A DNA stretch of 64,000 nucleotides from Vampirovibrio chlorellavorus (GCF_003149375.1 NZ_QFWH01000004.1:62001-126000); one strand, 5' to 3'; counted from the first letter of the stretch, positions 51,683 through 61,299 are shown. Notes: generated by a model from the letters alone, not told the origin. Translations and numbers: made by a program.

Positions 51683-53223
51683 TCGGTGTCGGCTCCTGTG
51701 ACTAATTCCTCAGTAAAAAACGATGGCTCCGGCAATAGGGCTTCCCGATCCGGGGCCTCTTCAATGACCCGCCACTCTTCGGGCGGCAGTAACCCTTTTT
51801 TCAGCTTGAGCAGGTGGGTGGGGGGGGTTTTATCCTTGATTTTCAGTTTTTGACTGATGCCCAATCCGGGCACCCAAAGCACTTCGTTGCCCAGGGCCAG
51901 CACTTTCAGCCCATTGCGGGTAAAGCGGGGCACGCTCCGGTTGATGAGAAACTTTTTCAGCTTGATGGGCGCTTCCATACCCATGGGGTGAAACTTGTCA
52001 CCGGGCTTACGAGTGCGCAGCTCCAGTGGTTTGTCGGCAAATTCCGCCAGATTGACATACACTTGCTGGTTATCGTTGGGCCGGATGGGCGAAATACGAA
52101 CCTTTTCAGGCTCCTGCCAGGGCTGGGCGTAAAACGTGCTGTCCAGTTCCGGCACTTGCAGGTGGCCGGGGATGGGTACCGCCACGGAGACATTGACCGG
52201 CTCTCGCTCCGGGTCGGCAATAATGCGCAAGCGATTCTTGTACAGGGCCATAAACCGGCTGCGACCACCTTCGGTATTTTCCAGTGATTTTAAGGCGGAA
52301 TCCAGATTTTTGCGGCCATCGCCGCGGATAAAGGCCAAAATGTCCTCGATGCTTTCAAAATCAGCGTATAAATCCTGTTCTGCCAGAAAGCGTTTTAAAA
52401 TGCGCCGCTGATAGGGCAGGCCCAGCTGATTGAAACGCAGGGTGGACAGATAGGGGCCAGCGTCATCTTGTCCGTACACTTCGCTCCAAACCGCCTGAAT
52501 GCTGTCCTCGATGATCTGTAAATCCCCCTCGGTCACCAGACTGAGGCGGAACAGGGAGTTTTTGACTTGCGGAAACTGCTGCACGAGTTGAGGCAGCACT
52601 TGATTGCGAATTTTGTTGCGCTGAAACCGATTTTCCTGATTGGTGGGGTCGTTGAAGTAGGCCAGCTGCTTTTCCTGAGCGTACTCCAGCACTTTTTTAC
52701 GGGCGGTATCCAGCAAGGGGCGTAAAACGGGAATGCTGCCAAGGCCCGGTGCGCTGTAGGTCAGGCGCTTGTGGATACCCGCCAGCCCATCAATGCCGGT
52801 GCCTCGCATAATGCGGAAGAGCAGGGTTTCGATCTGATCATCGGCGTGGTGGGCGGTTAAAACGGCATCGGCCTGTAAGTCTTTGGCCAACCGGGTCAGT
52901 TGCTCATAGCGGGCTTCCCGGGCCGCTTTTTCCGTTTTGGGAAGCGTTTTATCGGCCTGAATAATCACCAGCGGAATGCCGCATTTGAGACAATTTTGAT
53001 GCACCAGAGGCAGTTCTTCCGGTGGGGTGCCTCGCCAGCCATGATTGAAATAGGCGGCGGTCACCTCTAGTGGGTATTTTTGCTGGAGTTCCGCCAGTAA
53101 AAACAGTAAGGCCGTGGAATCTGCCCCGCCGGAATAGGCCAGCACCACATGGGTACGTGGGGTGGATTGTAAAAACCCTTCCGCCTTCAGGTTATCAATA
53201 ACGGAATCGAGAATTAAACTCAT
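51679..53223 (-). CDS. tilS: tRNA(Ile)-lysidine synthase TilS
   Basis: ATP-dependent enzyme that attaches lysine to C34 of the CAU anticodon of tRNA-Ile2, changing it to read AUA. The PP-loop motif is VVLAYSGGADSTALL (27-40), followed by VLTAHHADDQIETLLFRIMRGTGIDGLAGI and RPLLDTARKKVLEYA. C-terminal TilS domains are present (RTRKPGDKFHPMGMEAPIKLKKFLINRSVPR). The 514-residue length includes the full C-terminal module. First gene of the tilS-hpt-DUF3326 operon. Confidence 0.95.
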   Translation of the reverse strand: MSLILDSVIDNLKAEGFLQSTPRTHVVLAYSGGADSTALLFLLAELQQKYPLEVTAAYFNHGWRGTPPEELPLVHQNCLKCGIPLVIIQADKTLPKTEKAAREARYEQLTRLAKDLQADAVLTAHHADDQIETLLFRIMRGTGIDGLAGIHKRLTYSAPGLGSIPVLRPLLDTARKKVLEYAQEKQLAYFNDPTNQENRFQRNKIRNQVLPQLVQQFPQVKNSLFRLSLVTEGDLQIIEDSIQAVWSEVYGQDDAGPYLSTLRFNQLGLPYQRRILKRFLAEQDLYADFESIEDILAFIRGDGRKNLDSALKSLENTEGGRSRFMALYKNRLRIIADPEREPVNVSVAVPIPGHLQVPELDSTFYAQPWQEPEKVRISPIRPNDNQQVYVNLAEFADKPLELRTRKPGDKFHPMGMEAPIKLKKFLINRSVPRFTRNGLKVLALGNEVLWVPGLGISQKLKIKDKTPPTHLLKLKKGLLPPEEWRVIEEAPDREALLPEPSFFTEELVTGADTE

Positions 53224-53580
53224 ATCAGCGGTTTATGGGTACCTGTCGAACTCAAATATAAACGGGGACGGTCGGGTGTGGTGTCCCTGACGATTGGGCC
53301 TTTAATGGGGCCGTTAAAATGGCGCTTCGGGGCTTGGGGTGGGGAGATGGACCCAGTGCAGTCTACTTTTTCCAAGGATTCCCGATATGGTAAACTTTAC
53401 TTCAAATCGGGCCTTTTCTCAAGCGAATCATCCCCAAAGGCATCGATGGTGTTGGAAAAAGCCCTGAGAACTGAAATCCTGAGAACCGGAACCCTGAGAA
53501 CCGGACTCCGTGGGCTCAGGATACTGGCGGTCATTCCGCCAAAGATTGATTCAGTTGCATATTTGGAGGAGGTTTTGACC
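53224..53580. other. Region between tilS and htrA, with tandem repeats and a promoter candidate
   Basis: A possible promoter is TTTTCC (53369-53374), 17 bases, TAAACT (53392-53397). Three near-identical 15-base units CCTGAGAACYGRA.. run at 53463-53507. The frame of htrA stays open back to 53278, so these repeats would read as LRTxx units if an upstream start were used, but the strong ribosome site at the ATG 53581 argues against it. Confidence 0.5.
53463..53507. repeat. Three tandem 15-base repeats upstream of htrA
   Basis: Consecutive units at 53463-53477, 53478-53492 and 53493-53507 all begin CCTGAGAAC and differ only in the last six bases. Confidence 0.7.
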
Positions 53581-54831
53581 ATGTTGACCCGTTGGCAGGT
53601 TTTCGGTTCAAACGGAAGCCGCTCAAAAGGAACCCAATTGGCCGCTTCGGTCATGGTAACGGCCTTGCTGGCGTCCGGTGCGTTGGCTGGACTGGAAGCG
53701 GCTCCGGCCATGGCGCGCACCCTGAACTTTATGCCGCAAACGTTTTCTCCCAATCTGGTGGCCGATGTGGCCGAGCTGGTGGCTCCCTCGGTGGTGAATA
53801 TCGACATTGAGAAAAACGCCTCGGTCGTGGCCCCCAATTTGTCCGGCTTGCCCTTCAGCGATGACCTATTGCGCCGCTTTTTCGGGTTTGACGCAGGCAG
53901 CGGCAGCCCCTTTACCCCCTTTGGCGGGGGCGGGACACAATCTCAGGTCATCACCGGCAACGGCTCCGGGATGATTCTGAGCAAGGACGGCTATATCCTC
54001 ACCAACAATCACGTGGTGTCCACGGCGGATAAAATGACAGTGACACTGAACGACGGACGTCAGTTCCCGGCCCGATTGATCGGTCGGGATGCGGTGTCCG
54101 ATGTGGCGGTGATCAAGATTGACGCCCCCAATCTGGTGCCGGTGAGCTTGGGAACCTCCGATAAGCTGCGTCCCGGCGAGTGGGTGATTGCCATTGGCAG
54201 CCCCTTGGGCTTTGATCATACGGTGACCCTGGGCATCGTTAGCGCCCTGTCCCGGCGCGTCCCGGATCTGAATACCAACATGTCTTTTATCCAGACGGAT
54301 GCGGCCATCAACCCCGGCAACTCCGGCGGCCCGCTTGTCAATCTCAAAGGGGAGGTCATCGGCATCAATACCGCCATCTCCGGCCGGGGGCAGAACATTG
54401 GCTTTGCCATCCCCGTGGATACGGTGAAGCCCATTGCCGACACCCTGATCGCCGGGAAGCAGGTCATTCGCCCGTGGGTGGGCATCTCCATGGTGGATTT
54501 GAACCCCGATTTGGCCAAGCACGTGGGCTTACCGCCGGAAACCCAAGGCGTGGTCATTGCTCAGGTCATGCAAAACTCCCCGGCCTACAAGGCGGGCCTC
54601 ATGCAGGGCGATGTCATCCAGAAAATTGACGGCAAGCTGGCCACCAAGGCCGATGTGGTGCAGGAAAGCATTCGGCAGAAGCCCATTAGCACCAAAATTA
54701 ATCTGGAGATTTTGCGCAACGGGCACCGTATTCAGGTGGGGGTTCTCAGTGAGCCGCTTCCCACCAATACGGACGAGGCTTTGGTTCCGGCTAAACTGCG
54801 AGTGAAGCCCTTGTATCCCGGCAAGCCATAG
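53581..54831 (+). CDS. HtrA/Deg family serine protease with PDZ domain
   Basis: Envelope quality-control protease. With ATG 53581 it has 416 residues: an N-terminal hydrophobic segment (LAASVMVTALLASGALAG), a trypsin-like domain with triad His 144 (ILTNNHVVS), Asp 174 (SDVAVIKI) and Ser 248 (NPGNSGGPL), and one C-terminal PDZ domain (LPPETQGVVIAQVMQNSPAYKAGLMQGDVIQKIDG). GGAGGAGG just before the ATG decides the start, though the frame is open 303 bases further up. A single PDZ places it near HhoA/DegS-type rather than two-PDZ DegP proteins. It converges on nadE. Confidence 0.93.
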   Translation: MLTRWQVFGSNGSRSKGTQLAASVMVTALLASGALAGLEAAPAMARTLNFMPQTFSPNLVADVAELVAPSVVNIDIEKNASVVAPNLSGLPFSDDLLRRFFGFDAGSGSPFTPFGGGGTQSQVITGNGSGMILSKDGYILTNNHVVSTADKMTVTLNDGRQFPARLIGRDAVSDVAVIKIDAPNLVPVSLGTSDKLRPGEWVIAIGSPLGFDHTVTLGIVSALSRRVPDLNTNMSFIQTDAAINPGNSGGPLVNLKGEVIGINTAISGRGQNIGFAIPVDTVKPIADTLIAGKQVIRPWVGISMVDLNPDLAKHVGLPPETQGVVIAQVMQNSPAYKAGLMQGDVIQKIDGKLATKADVVQESIRQKPISTKINLEILRNGHRIQVGVLSEPLPTNTDEALVPAKLRVKPLYPGKP

Positions 54832-54862
54832 TTTTTCGACTCCGCTTGGCTCTGGAATCCGA

Positions 54863-56863
54863 TTATTTTTCTGTATTTTCGCTCAGGAAGGTCCTGATTT
54901 CCCTTGGGCTGTGCCCTTGCCAGTGAATGCGATTGGCCACAATGGGGTGGTGATAGTCGCTTTTGGCGATGGAGCCGCCACCTTCCACTATTAAAATGGG
55001 CGGGGCCACAAACCACTTGAACACGGCCTTGGACATGCGGTCAAAAAACTTGTCCAGCCATTCTGCTTTTTGGGCGGGAGGCAATGGGTTTTGCTGCTCA
55101 TAGTAAAACGGAGTGTTCAGTAGCTGGGCATGGCTCTGGTTCAGGGTTTCCAGCCGCCAGATCACTTCATCGGCAAATTCGTAGGGCATCAACTCCGCTT
55201 CGGCGGTGATTAGTTCGCCGGTGGTAGGATCTCGCTTGAGATCCGCCCCGGAGGGCTTCGTGATGACACTGAGTGGCAATACGTTTTTGGGCGTTTTGAC
55301 CGTTTCTGGGCGGTGTTCGTTCAACCATCGGGCCAGGGCCCGCACTTTGGTCTTGCACACATCGCCAATGGGGGCCAAGGCCCCCGACATATCCCCGTTG
55401 ACTGTGGCGTAGCCCATGTAAAACTCGGACTTATCGGAGGTGGCCACCGGCAGGGCCCGAAATTCGTTGCCCAGTTGGCGCAAAAGGGTGGCTCGGGAGA
55501 TGGCCTGCACGTTGTCCGCGGCGTTGGAACGGGCATCCACAGCCCCCCAAATGCCTTCCACAGACGCTCGAATCGTACTCAGCTCTTGGGTAAAAGCCTC
55601 GGTGATCGTTCCAATGGGGATTTCAATCCAGGGACAGCCCAAATTTTTGGCGATGGTTTGGGTGTCCGAGCGGTTTTCATCCGGGGTAATGGCTGAGGGC
55701 ATGCTGACGGTCAGTAAATTCTCCGGGCCCAGGGCATCGGCCACCAATACGGCTACCACGGCGGAATCTAGCCCACCAGAGAGGCCCAGGACGGCCTTTT
55801 GAAATCCGGTTTTGGCAAAGTAATCCCGAATCCCTTGCAGCAGGGACTGGTAAGTGCGGGCCAGATCGCTGGTGTCATTGGCTTGAAACGCAGGCGCAGC
55901 CGGTGAGGCCTCTGATGGCTGGCCCGGCAATGGGGCGATGTGGCCCTGACCTTTGAAGGGGTTGAGGATTAGCAGCTGCTCCTGAAAACTCTCCGCTCGG
56001 GCCAGTAGTTGGCCGTGGCCGTCATAGGCCCGACTGCCCCCGTCAAAGGACAGTTCATCCACGGTGCCCACCTGATTGACGTAAACCAGCGGCGTGCCAT
56101 GCTTTTTGGCCACAAAACCGCACAACTGATGTCGCACAGACTCCTTGTGAGCGCGACTGGGCGAGGAGGACAGGTTGATCAAGACCTCCGGGCGTTGGGC
56201 CAGTAGGCCCGCAATGGGATTGTGCGGGTAGTGGGGATGTTCAAAAAATTCGGGATCGTTCCACAAATCTTCGCAGATAGAAACGGCGTAGCGGTGTCCG
56301 TGTACCGTGATCAGCCCGTGCCCGTCTTGTAAGGGGGGATGCAGGGTCACGTCCGTTAGCCATTCCGGGGCAATAGCCCCACTGACCGGTGAGGATTCAA
56401 ACTGGCGATAATCCTCAAACTCGTTGTAGCCGGGAATCAGGCTTTTGCGAAAGATGGCCTGAATTTTTCCCTCGCCCAGTAAGGCGGCGGCGTTAAAGGC
56501 GGCCTTGCCAATGCGTTGTTCCGAGGGCTTGGGTAGGAGGGGCTCCACAAAACCCACCAAGGCATAGGTTTTTCCAGTGGCTTCGGCAATCCCCCTCAGC
56601 CATTTCAGGTTTTCCGCCACCAAAAACGGATGCCGCACAATGACATCCCGGGGGGGATAGCCCATCAGGGCCAATTCCGGGAAAATCACCAAATCTACCT
56701 GCTGTTGCTCAGCCAAGCGCAAGGCGGCTATGATTTTGCGGGCGTTTCCGGCCAAATCCCCGGGGGAGGGATTGATTTGGGCCAAGGCCAGGTTCCCCTG
56801 ACCGTAGCCGGGGACAAACCCGGAAGGGATGCAGAGGGGGAGAGATTGGCTGTTCTGGGTCAT
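54863..56863 (-). CDS. nadE: Glutamine-hydrolysing NAD+ synthetase
   Basis: Makes NAD+ from nicotinate adenine dinucleotide, ATP and glutamine. The N-terminal nitrilase-type amidase has the Glu-Lys-Cys triad in FPELALMGYPP, FRKSLIPGY and SICEDLWNDPEFF. The C-terminal synthetase has the P-loop GLSGGLDSAVVAVLVADALG and GDMSGALAPIGDVCKTKVRALA. The 666-residue length fits the two-domain form. It starts 30 bases after the bicupin stop, so both genes are probably co-transcribed. Confidence 0.95.
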   Translation of the reverse strand: MTQNSQSLPLCIPSGFVPGYGQGNLALAQINPSPGDLAGNARKIIAALRLAEQQQVDLVIFPELALMGYPPRDVIVRHPFLVAENLKWLRGIAEATGKTYALVGFVEPLLPKPSEQRIGKAAFNAAALLGEGKIQAIFRKSLIPGYNEFEDYRQFESSPVSGAIAPEWLTDVTLHPPLQDGHGLITVHGHRYAVSICEDLWNDPEFFEHPHYPHNPIAGLLAQRPEVLINLSSSPSRAHKESVRHQLCGFVAKKHGTPLVYVNQVGTVDELSFDGGSRAYDGHGQLLARAESFQEQLLILNPFKGQGHIAPLPGQPSEASPAAPAFQANDTSDLARTYQSLLQGIRDYFAKTGFQKAVLGLSGGLDSAVVAVLVADALGPENLLTVSMPSAITPDENRSDTQTIAKNLGCPWIEIPIGTITEAFTQELSTIRASVEGIWGAVDARSNAADNVQAISRATLLRQLGNEFRALPVATSDKSEFYMGYATVNGDMSGALAPIGDVCKTKVRALARWLNEHRPETVKTPKNVLPLSVITKPSGADLKRDPTTGELITAEAELMPYEFADEVIWRLETLNQSHAQLLNTPFYYEQQNPLPPAQKAEWLDKFFDRMSKAVFKWFVAPPILIVEGGGSIAKSDYHHPIVANRIHWQGHSPREIRTFLSENTEK

Positions 56864-56892
56864 GGACGGGAGTCCCCTATGAAAAGGCGGGC

Positions 56893-57561
56893 TTAGCGGC
56901 GTCCGTAGTCATCCTGACGACGCTCAATGTCATCTTCCCCAAAGTAGTCGCCCAGTTGTAGTTCAATAATCTCAACAGGGACGCTATTTTCCGCCGGGTT
57001 GGTAATGCGGTGCCAGTGGTGCAGGGGAATGTGAATATATTCGCCCGGGGAAAGCTGGATAATACGGTCTTCCAGGGTGACGGCTGGTTGCCCTGCAGTC
57101 ACGAACCAGTGTTCCTCCCGCTTTTGGTGACGTTGCAGGCTCAGGCGGTTTCCGGGCTTGACGGCCAGTTGCTTCAGCTTGTAATCGGGCTCGTCCTTCA
57201 GCACCGTAAAGCTGCCCCAAGGACGTTCTTCGGTAATTTCGGCCAACGGGACCGGGGTGAGGTCATTGGCCCACCGGATCTCCAAGACCAAAGCCGGTTG
57301 CTCACCGGGATTGGAAAGGCTGATGGATTGCTGGTTGCTGAGGGTCAGGCGCTGGCCTTTATGCAGCGTTTTAGATTTTTGAGCGTGGCTATTCACTTGC
57401 AAGGTGCCGTTAACCACTATGAGATCAGCCTTGCTGAACGCTGCTTGGGGAGCTTCGGGCAGGCAGGCGCCCGGCATCAACTGAGACAGTCGCACCTGAT
57501 AGGTGTCTGTGCCGTATAAAACTTCGGTGAGGACAGCGGTGGAGGAATGTGGGGAAGTCAC
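56893..57561 (-). CDS. Bicupin protein, mannose-6-phosphate isomerase type II-like
   Basis: 222 residues. The C-terminal cupin has the pattern of the isomerase domain of ManC/AlgA proteins: ERPWGSFTVL, LAVKPGNRLSLQRHQKREEHWFVTAGQPAVTLED and IHIPLHHWHRITNPAE, with metal-binding His and Glu residues. The N-terminal ~105 residues appear to be a second, weaker cupin (ADLIVVNGTLQVN) without metal ligands. A nucleotidyltransferase domain is absent, so it is a stand-alone sugar-phosphate isomerase or binding protein. First gene of the pair with nadE. Confidence 0.8.
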   Translation of the reverse strand: MTSPHSSTAVLTEVLYGTDTYQVRLSQLMPGACLPEAPQAAFSKADLIVVNGTLQVNSHAQKSKTLHKGQRLTLSNQQSISLSNPGEQPALVLEIRWANDLTPVPLAEITEERPWGSFTVLKDEPDYKLKQLAVKPGNRLSLQRHQKREEHWFVTAGQPAVTLEDRIIQLSPGEYIHIPLHHWHRITNPAENSVPVEIIELQLGDYFGEDDIERRQDDYGRR

Positions 57562-57788
57562 GGACGTGGGGATCTTGCTTGCGGGTTGCTAAAGTTCTGC
57601 GATTATACCCCAGACCCCGGCCATGTGCAGTGGGTTTGGCCGTAATTTCTGAAAGCGGCGCTGGGTGGCATGCCCTGGCCTGCTCCTTGGGCATCAGCGG
57701 AATGCCAACTGAATAAAGGATTCAATGCCCGGCCAGAGGGGTTATAACCAAAGAAGCGGTCCTGTCCCGGTCAACCTTGAGTGAAGCC

Positions 57789-58505
57789 ATGCGCCATATC
57801 CTGAACATTGTCCCTTCCCGGTCGGGTCGAAATCGATCCCGGGCTTGGCTTGCCTTGGCCTTGTTTTTAGTCTGTTCTTGGGGAACACAGGCCGGTTGGG
57901 CGGTGGAATATGGTTTTGCCCCGGTCAGTGGGCAATTAACCTCCCATTTTGGCTGGCGGGTAGATCCCCTGACCGGTTCCCAGCGCTTTCACGGGGGAAT
58001 TGATCTGGCGGCGGCCAGCGGTACACCGGTCTATGCCCCGCAGGCCGGGCTGGTCATGTTCAGCGGCTATTACGGCGGCTATGGCAATGTGGTGGTGCTT
58101 AGTCACGGCAATTCCCTGTTTACCCTGTACGGTCACAATTCCCAGTTGTTGGTCAGACCGGGGGATGTGGTGTATCGGGGGCAGGTGATTTCCAAGGTGG
58201 GCTCCACAGGCCGTTCCACCGGGCCGCATTTGCATTTTGAGGTGCATCACAACGGGCAGTACGTAAATCCCGTGACCTACCTGAGTTATTTACAACCGGG
58301 CTCCGGGGCGCCTCTTATGGCACAGGCCCGCCCTTTACAAACGAGTAGGGTCGTCGCCTCAACGGCCGCCCAGCCCATGGATTCCGATAGCGGGGTGCAG
58401 ACCCTGACGGTCAAGCATGTTAACCGTAAGTCTCACAGGAATTACACCACCGGGAAGTCCGTGGAGCTGGTGAGCGGTAACCGGGTACAAACGGTTCAGT
58501 TTTAA
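57789..58505 (+). CDS. M23 family peptidoglycan endopeptidase
   Basis: Exported zinc peptidase or LytM-like regulator of cell-wall hydrolases. A signal peptide (AWLALALFLVCSWGTQAGWA) precedes the LytM domain with the zinc motifs FHGGIDLAA (H, D) and GPHLHFEVHHNG (HxH) and the intervening GYGNVVVLSHGNSLFTLYGHNSQLLV. All metal residues are present, so it is likely active. ATG 57789 is preferred to TTG 57777. The C-terminal ~50 residues are polar and carry no second domain. Confidence 0.92.
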   Translation: MRHILNIVPSRSGRNRSRAWLALALFLVCSWGTQAGWAVEYGFAPVSGQLTSHFGWRVDPLTGSQRFHGGIDLAAASGTPVYAPQAGLVMFSGYYGGYGNVVVLSHGNSLFTLYGHNSQLLVRPGDVVYRGQVISKVGSTGRSTGPHLHFEVHHNGQYVNPVTYLSYLQPGSGAPLMAQARPLQTSRVVASTAAQPMDSDSGVQTLTVKHVNRKSHRNYTTGKSVELVSGNRVQTVQF

Positions 58506-58569
58506 GGCGTTTCTGGCCGTACGTAGGCAATCCGGAGGTGGGGCTTGCATACCCCGATTGCATGATTTC

Positions 58570-58578
58570 TGCTATGAT
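58570..58578 (+). promoter_or_regulatory. Extended -10 promoter candidate for the GT-C-like gene
   Basis: TGCTATGAT is an extended -10 element about 80 bases before the start codon. The -35 region is poor. Confidence 0.3.
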
Positions 58579-58658
58579 CGGCTATGCTTGGCTGAATTAA
58601 TAATGTCAACGCGCATGCACTGGAATTATGCAATGGAATAAGGGATAGAGTTTAGCAG

Positions 58659-60281
58659 ATGGCGGATTCGGGAAGACCGTTTCACCAGGAAACCTGGTTT
58701 GAGGTCGTATTTGTGGCAGCTTGCTTTGTGGCCGGCTATTTCCTGTTTAAATACCTGATGCCTGCCGTGGAGATGGATCCCAATGCCATTCAGGCGGTGT
58801 CCATGGCCAAGCTGTTTTCGGAAGGCCGCATTCTGGAAGCCTTTTCCCGTTTTAATTTGCCCCCGGTGTATCCCGCTTTAATGGCCCTGGTCATCAAGCT
58901 GAAGCGCACCACCGAATTGCCCCGGCTCATTGAGGGGTTTCACATCCTGAATCTGGTGCTGTACTTCCTGTCCACGGGGTTGGTCTACTTCTTTGTGCGT
59001 CGGCAAATTCCCAAGCCCTATACCTTTATTATTACGGCCTTGTACGTGGTGGCCCCCGCCACTTTGGGGATGGCCTGGGCCATTAACCCGCAAATGATTT
59101 ACGTGGTTTTGTCTTTGGCCAGCCTGATTGCCATTGACATCAGCCTGAGCAAAGAGTCCGCCCTGGGGGGACAGCTGTCCCGGGGAGAGATTATTCTGTG
59201 CGGGACCCTGATGGGGCTCAGTATTTTGAGCTGGCAGGTGGGTTACACCCTGCTGTTTGCTTTTTTCTTTGTGACGGTGAAGCGGTTCGGGCTGAAAAAG
59301 AGCGCCACCATTTTGTCTGTCATTATCCTGTGTTTAAGTCCCTTTGTGGGACGAGACCTGTTTTACGTGGTGCGCAGCCCCCAGCCTTATGTAGGGCCTT
59401 CCACCACCATTGTGCAGAACATTGCCGAGCAAGGTTTTTTCCGTACTTTTGAGGCCTACGCCGATCGCATCATCCTCAATATTACCGATCACACGCTGGG
59501 CGATCTGAACCTGGCCTCCGTGGATCGGTTGGCGCAAACCCCCAGTGCCAGTGGGCCTGCCCGCATTGATGTGGAGAAAAAGCCCTGGGTTCGCTGGTTG
59601 ATTGCCTTTGTGGCCATTGTGGGCGCTGTTTACGGATTGTACCAGTACACCGGCATTGGTACCCTGTACCTGTGTACCTATGTCATCACCGCTCTGGCCC
59701 TGCTGCCCAGTGCCGGGCTCAGTTTATCGCCGGTGATGCCCCTGTTGCTGTTTTACCTGTATTTTGGGCTTTTGCGGACGGGCCAGTGGTTCCAGCGTCT
59801 GGATATGCCCTTGCTGACCCGGGTGGCGGTGCCCATCCTGACCGGCTGGATTTTACTGGCCACCCTGACCAGTCATCTGGGCATGGCCCGGGGGCTGGGG
59901 AAAGCATCGTCGGTGGAAAAGTCCCGCAAGCCCAAAATTATGTACATGAGTACGGCCAAGGAACCCGAGAGCCGTCTGGAGGGCGCCCAAACCGTTAGCG
60001 CCCACCGGCGGGCCATGGACTGGCTGAAGGAGCATACTGAGCCCGGCGACAAGATTGCCACCCCCAAGCCCGGTGCTTTAAATCGTCTGAATGACGGGAG
60101 CGGAAGCGATGGCCCTGCCCAGGAGCAACTGACCAGCGAGTTGGGGCAGTATAACTATCTGGTGGAGGAGGGGGCCGCCAAGATTTCTCCAGCCCGCACG
60201 GTGGCCAGCAAGGGCTTGAAAATGGTTTACGAGGATGTGCCGGGTCGGATTCGTATCTGGCAGGTCAATCCCACCCGCTGA
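58659..60281 (+). CDS. Polytopic membrane protein, putative GT-C glycosyltransferase
   Basis: 540 residues with about ten hydrophobic helices. The N-terminus has an acidic residue after the first helix (LMPAVEMDPNAIQAVSMAKLFSEG) followed by NLPPVYPALMALVIKL, as in lipid-linked sugar transferases of the GT-C/PMT type. There is a long soluble C-terminal domain (~430-540) with AMDWLKEHTEPGDKIA, a feature also seen in that class. No specific subfamily is recognised, so sugar and acceptor are unknown. Confidence 0.65.
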   Translation: MADSGRPFHQETWFEVVFVAACFVAGYFLFKYLMPAVEMDPNAIQAVSMAKLFSEGRILEAFSRFNLPPVYPALMALVIKLKRTTELPRLIEGFHILNLVLYFLSTGLVYFFVRRQIPKPYTFIITALYVVAPATLGMAWAINPQMIYVVLSLASLIAIDISLSKESALGGQLSRGEIILCGTLMGLSILSWQVGYTLLFAFFFVTVKRFGLKKSATILSVIILCLSPFVGRDLFYVVRSPQPYVGPSTTIVQNIAEQGFFRTFEAYADRIILNITDHTLGDLNLASVDRLAQTPSASGPARIDVEKKPWVRWLIAFVAIVGAVYGLYQYTGIGTLYLCTYVITALALLPSAGLSLSPVMPLLLFYLYFGLLRTGQWFQRLDMPLLTRVAVPILTGWILLATLTSHLGMARGLGKASSVEKSRKPKIMYMSTAKEPESRLEGAQTVSAHRRAMDWLKEHTEPGDKIATPKPGALNRLNDGSGSDGPAQEQLTSELGQYNYLVEEGAAKISPARTVASKGLKMVYEDVPGRIRIWQVNPTR

Positions 60282-60418
60282 GTTTTGTCTGGGTTCAGCG
60301 GGGTTTGATCCGGTTTGCGAAGATGGGCGCTTTTCGCTTTAATAGGTAGCAGTAAAAGCGGCCCTCGTATTCTTACAGTCAGCCCGGTTGTTATGGCTCC
60401 TCAGGCTGGCGGAAACGG

Positions 60419-61153
60419 ATGAAACCCATGAACTGCGACTCTCACCAGCATGCGACTCCTTTAATGGACTCCCCGTTGGGTTCCTGTGGAAAGCCCTGTG
60501 ATCAGACCTGTGATGAGCCTTGTGCCGATAAACCGGCCCCCCCGGCCAAGTCTCGCTGGGCCCACTGGCTGAACGCCAGCCTGTTTAACACCCTGGATCT
60601 CTGCTTTGATGAGGTGTACGAGGAGCCTAAAAAGATTCTGATTGTGGGCGGTTGCCGCCAAATGGACTGGGCCCAGCACGTGGCCCTGTTGTTGCCTGCC
60701 GCTGAAATTCATCTGGTAGACCCCGATGAGGCCATGGTGAAGCGGGCGCAGGAAGAGATTTGCTGTCGCTTCAAGTTTGTGACCGCCTCCCTGGAACAGT
60801 TGCCCTACGAAACCAACCAGTTTGACCTGACGTTGGCCCATAACCTGTTGGCCTTGCCGCAGGCGGATTGGGAGCGCAGCGTGGCCGAGTTGTCCCGGGT
60901 GACCCGGTCTAACCTGATGGTGTCGATGCATCGTCCCCTGCTGTGGGCCATGGCGAATCGGGTCAGTGGTTTCGCCAACGCCGTTCAGGAGTTAGGGATT
61001 GAGGTGCCCGCCCAGCTGCCCGGCAGCAACGATTTTATCAGCCAGCTGAGTCGCCACGCCAAGATTAAAGCCAAGCTGGCCCCGTTTCCCTGGACGGTGT
61101 ATATGACCGCCGTACGCCCCAAGTGGGATGAAAAGCTGACCCTGGCCTCATAA
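60419..61153 (+). CDS. Class I SAM-dependent methyltransferase-like protein
   Basis: 244 residues. A Rossmann-like methyltransferase core has motif I ILIVGGCRQMDWAQHVALLLP, acidic motif II LVDPDEAMV, and motif IV-like FDLTLAHNLLALPQ. The glycine-rich loop is unusual (VGGCRQ rather than GxGxG), so SAM binding may be altered. A Cys/Pro-rich N-terminal tail (CGKPCDQTCDEPCAD, residues ~23-37) could bind metal. ATG 60419 or 60428 may be the start. Substrate unknown. Confidence 0.72.
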   Translation: MKPMNCDSHQHATPLMDSPLGSCGKPCDQTCDEPCADKPAPPAKSRWAHWLNASLFNTLDLCFDEVYEEPKKILIVGGCRQMDWAQHVALLLPAAEIHLVDPDEAMVKRAQEEICCRFKFVTASLEQLPYETNQFDLTLAHNLLALPQADWERSVAELSRVTRSNLMVSMHRPLLWAMANRVSGFANAVQELGIEVPAQLPGSNDFISQLSRHAKIKAKLAPFPWTVYMTAVRPKWDEKLTLAS

Positions 61154-61262
61154 GCGGCTGTGCGGGAGCTGTTTTGTCAGCCCTCGATGCCATCTCGCCC
61201 TTTTTGTAAAGAAGTTTGAAGCGTTTGCTGTTAATCAGCAATTCTGTCCGATTGATTGTTTT

Positions 61263-61268
61263 TATTAA
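61263..61268 (+). promoter_or_regulatory. Possible -10 box ahead of the tRNA stub
   Basis: TATTAA lies 8 bases before the tRNA-like 5' end, in an AT-rich stretch, at the distance expected of a tRNA promoter. No convincing -35 box was found. Confidence 0.3.
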
Positions 61269-61275
61269 AGCATAG

Positions 61276-61299
61276 GGAGCGGTGGCTGAGTGGTTCAAT
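61276..61299 (+). tRNA. Truncated tRNA-Ser-like gene (5' fragment only)
   Basis: GGAGCGG-TG-GCTGAGTGGTT matches the class II tRNA-Ser acceptor 5' strand, bases 8-9, D stem and D loop. After about 24 bases the similarity stops: no 3' D stem, anticodon arm or T arm follows, and no CCGCTCC acceptor partner is found in the next 450 bases. It is not a functional tRNA as it stands. Confidence 0.55.
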
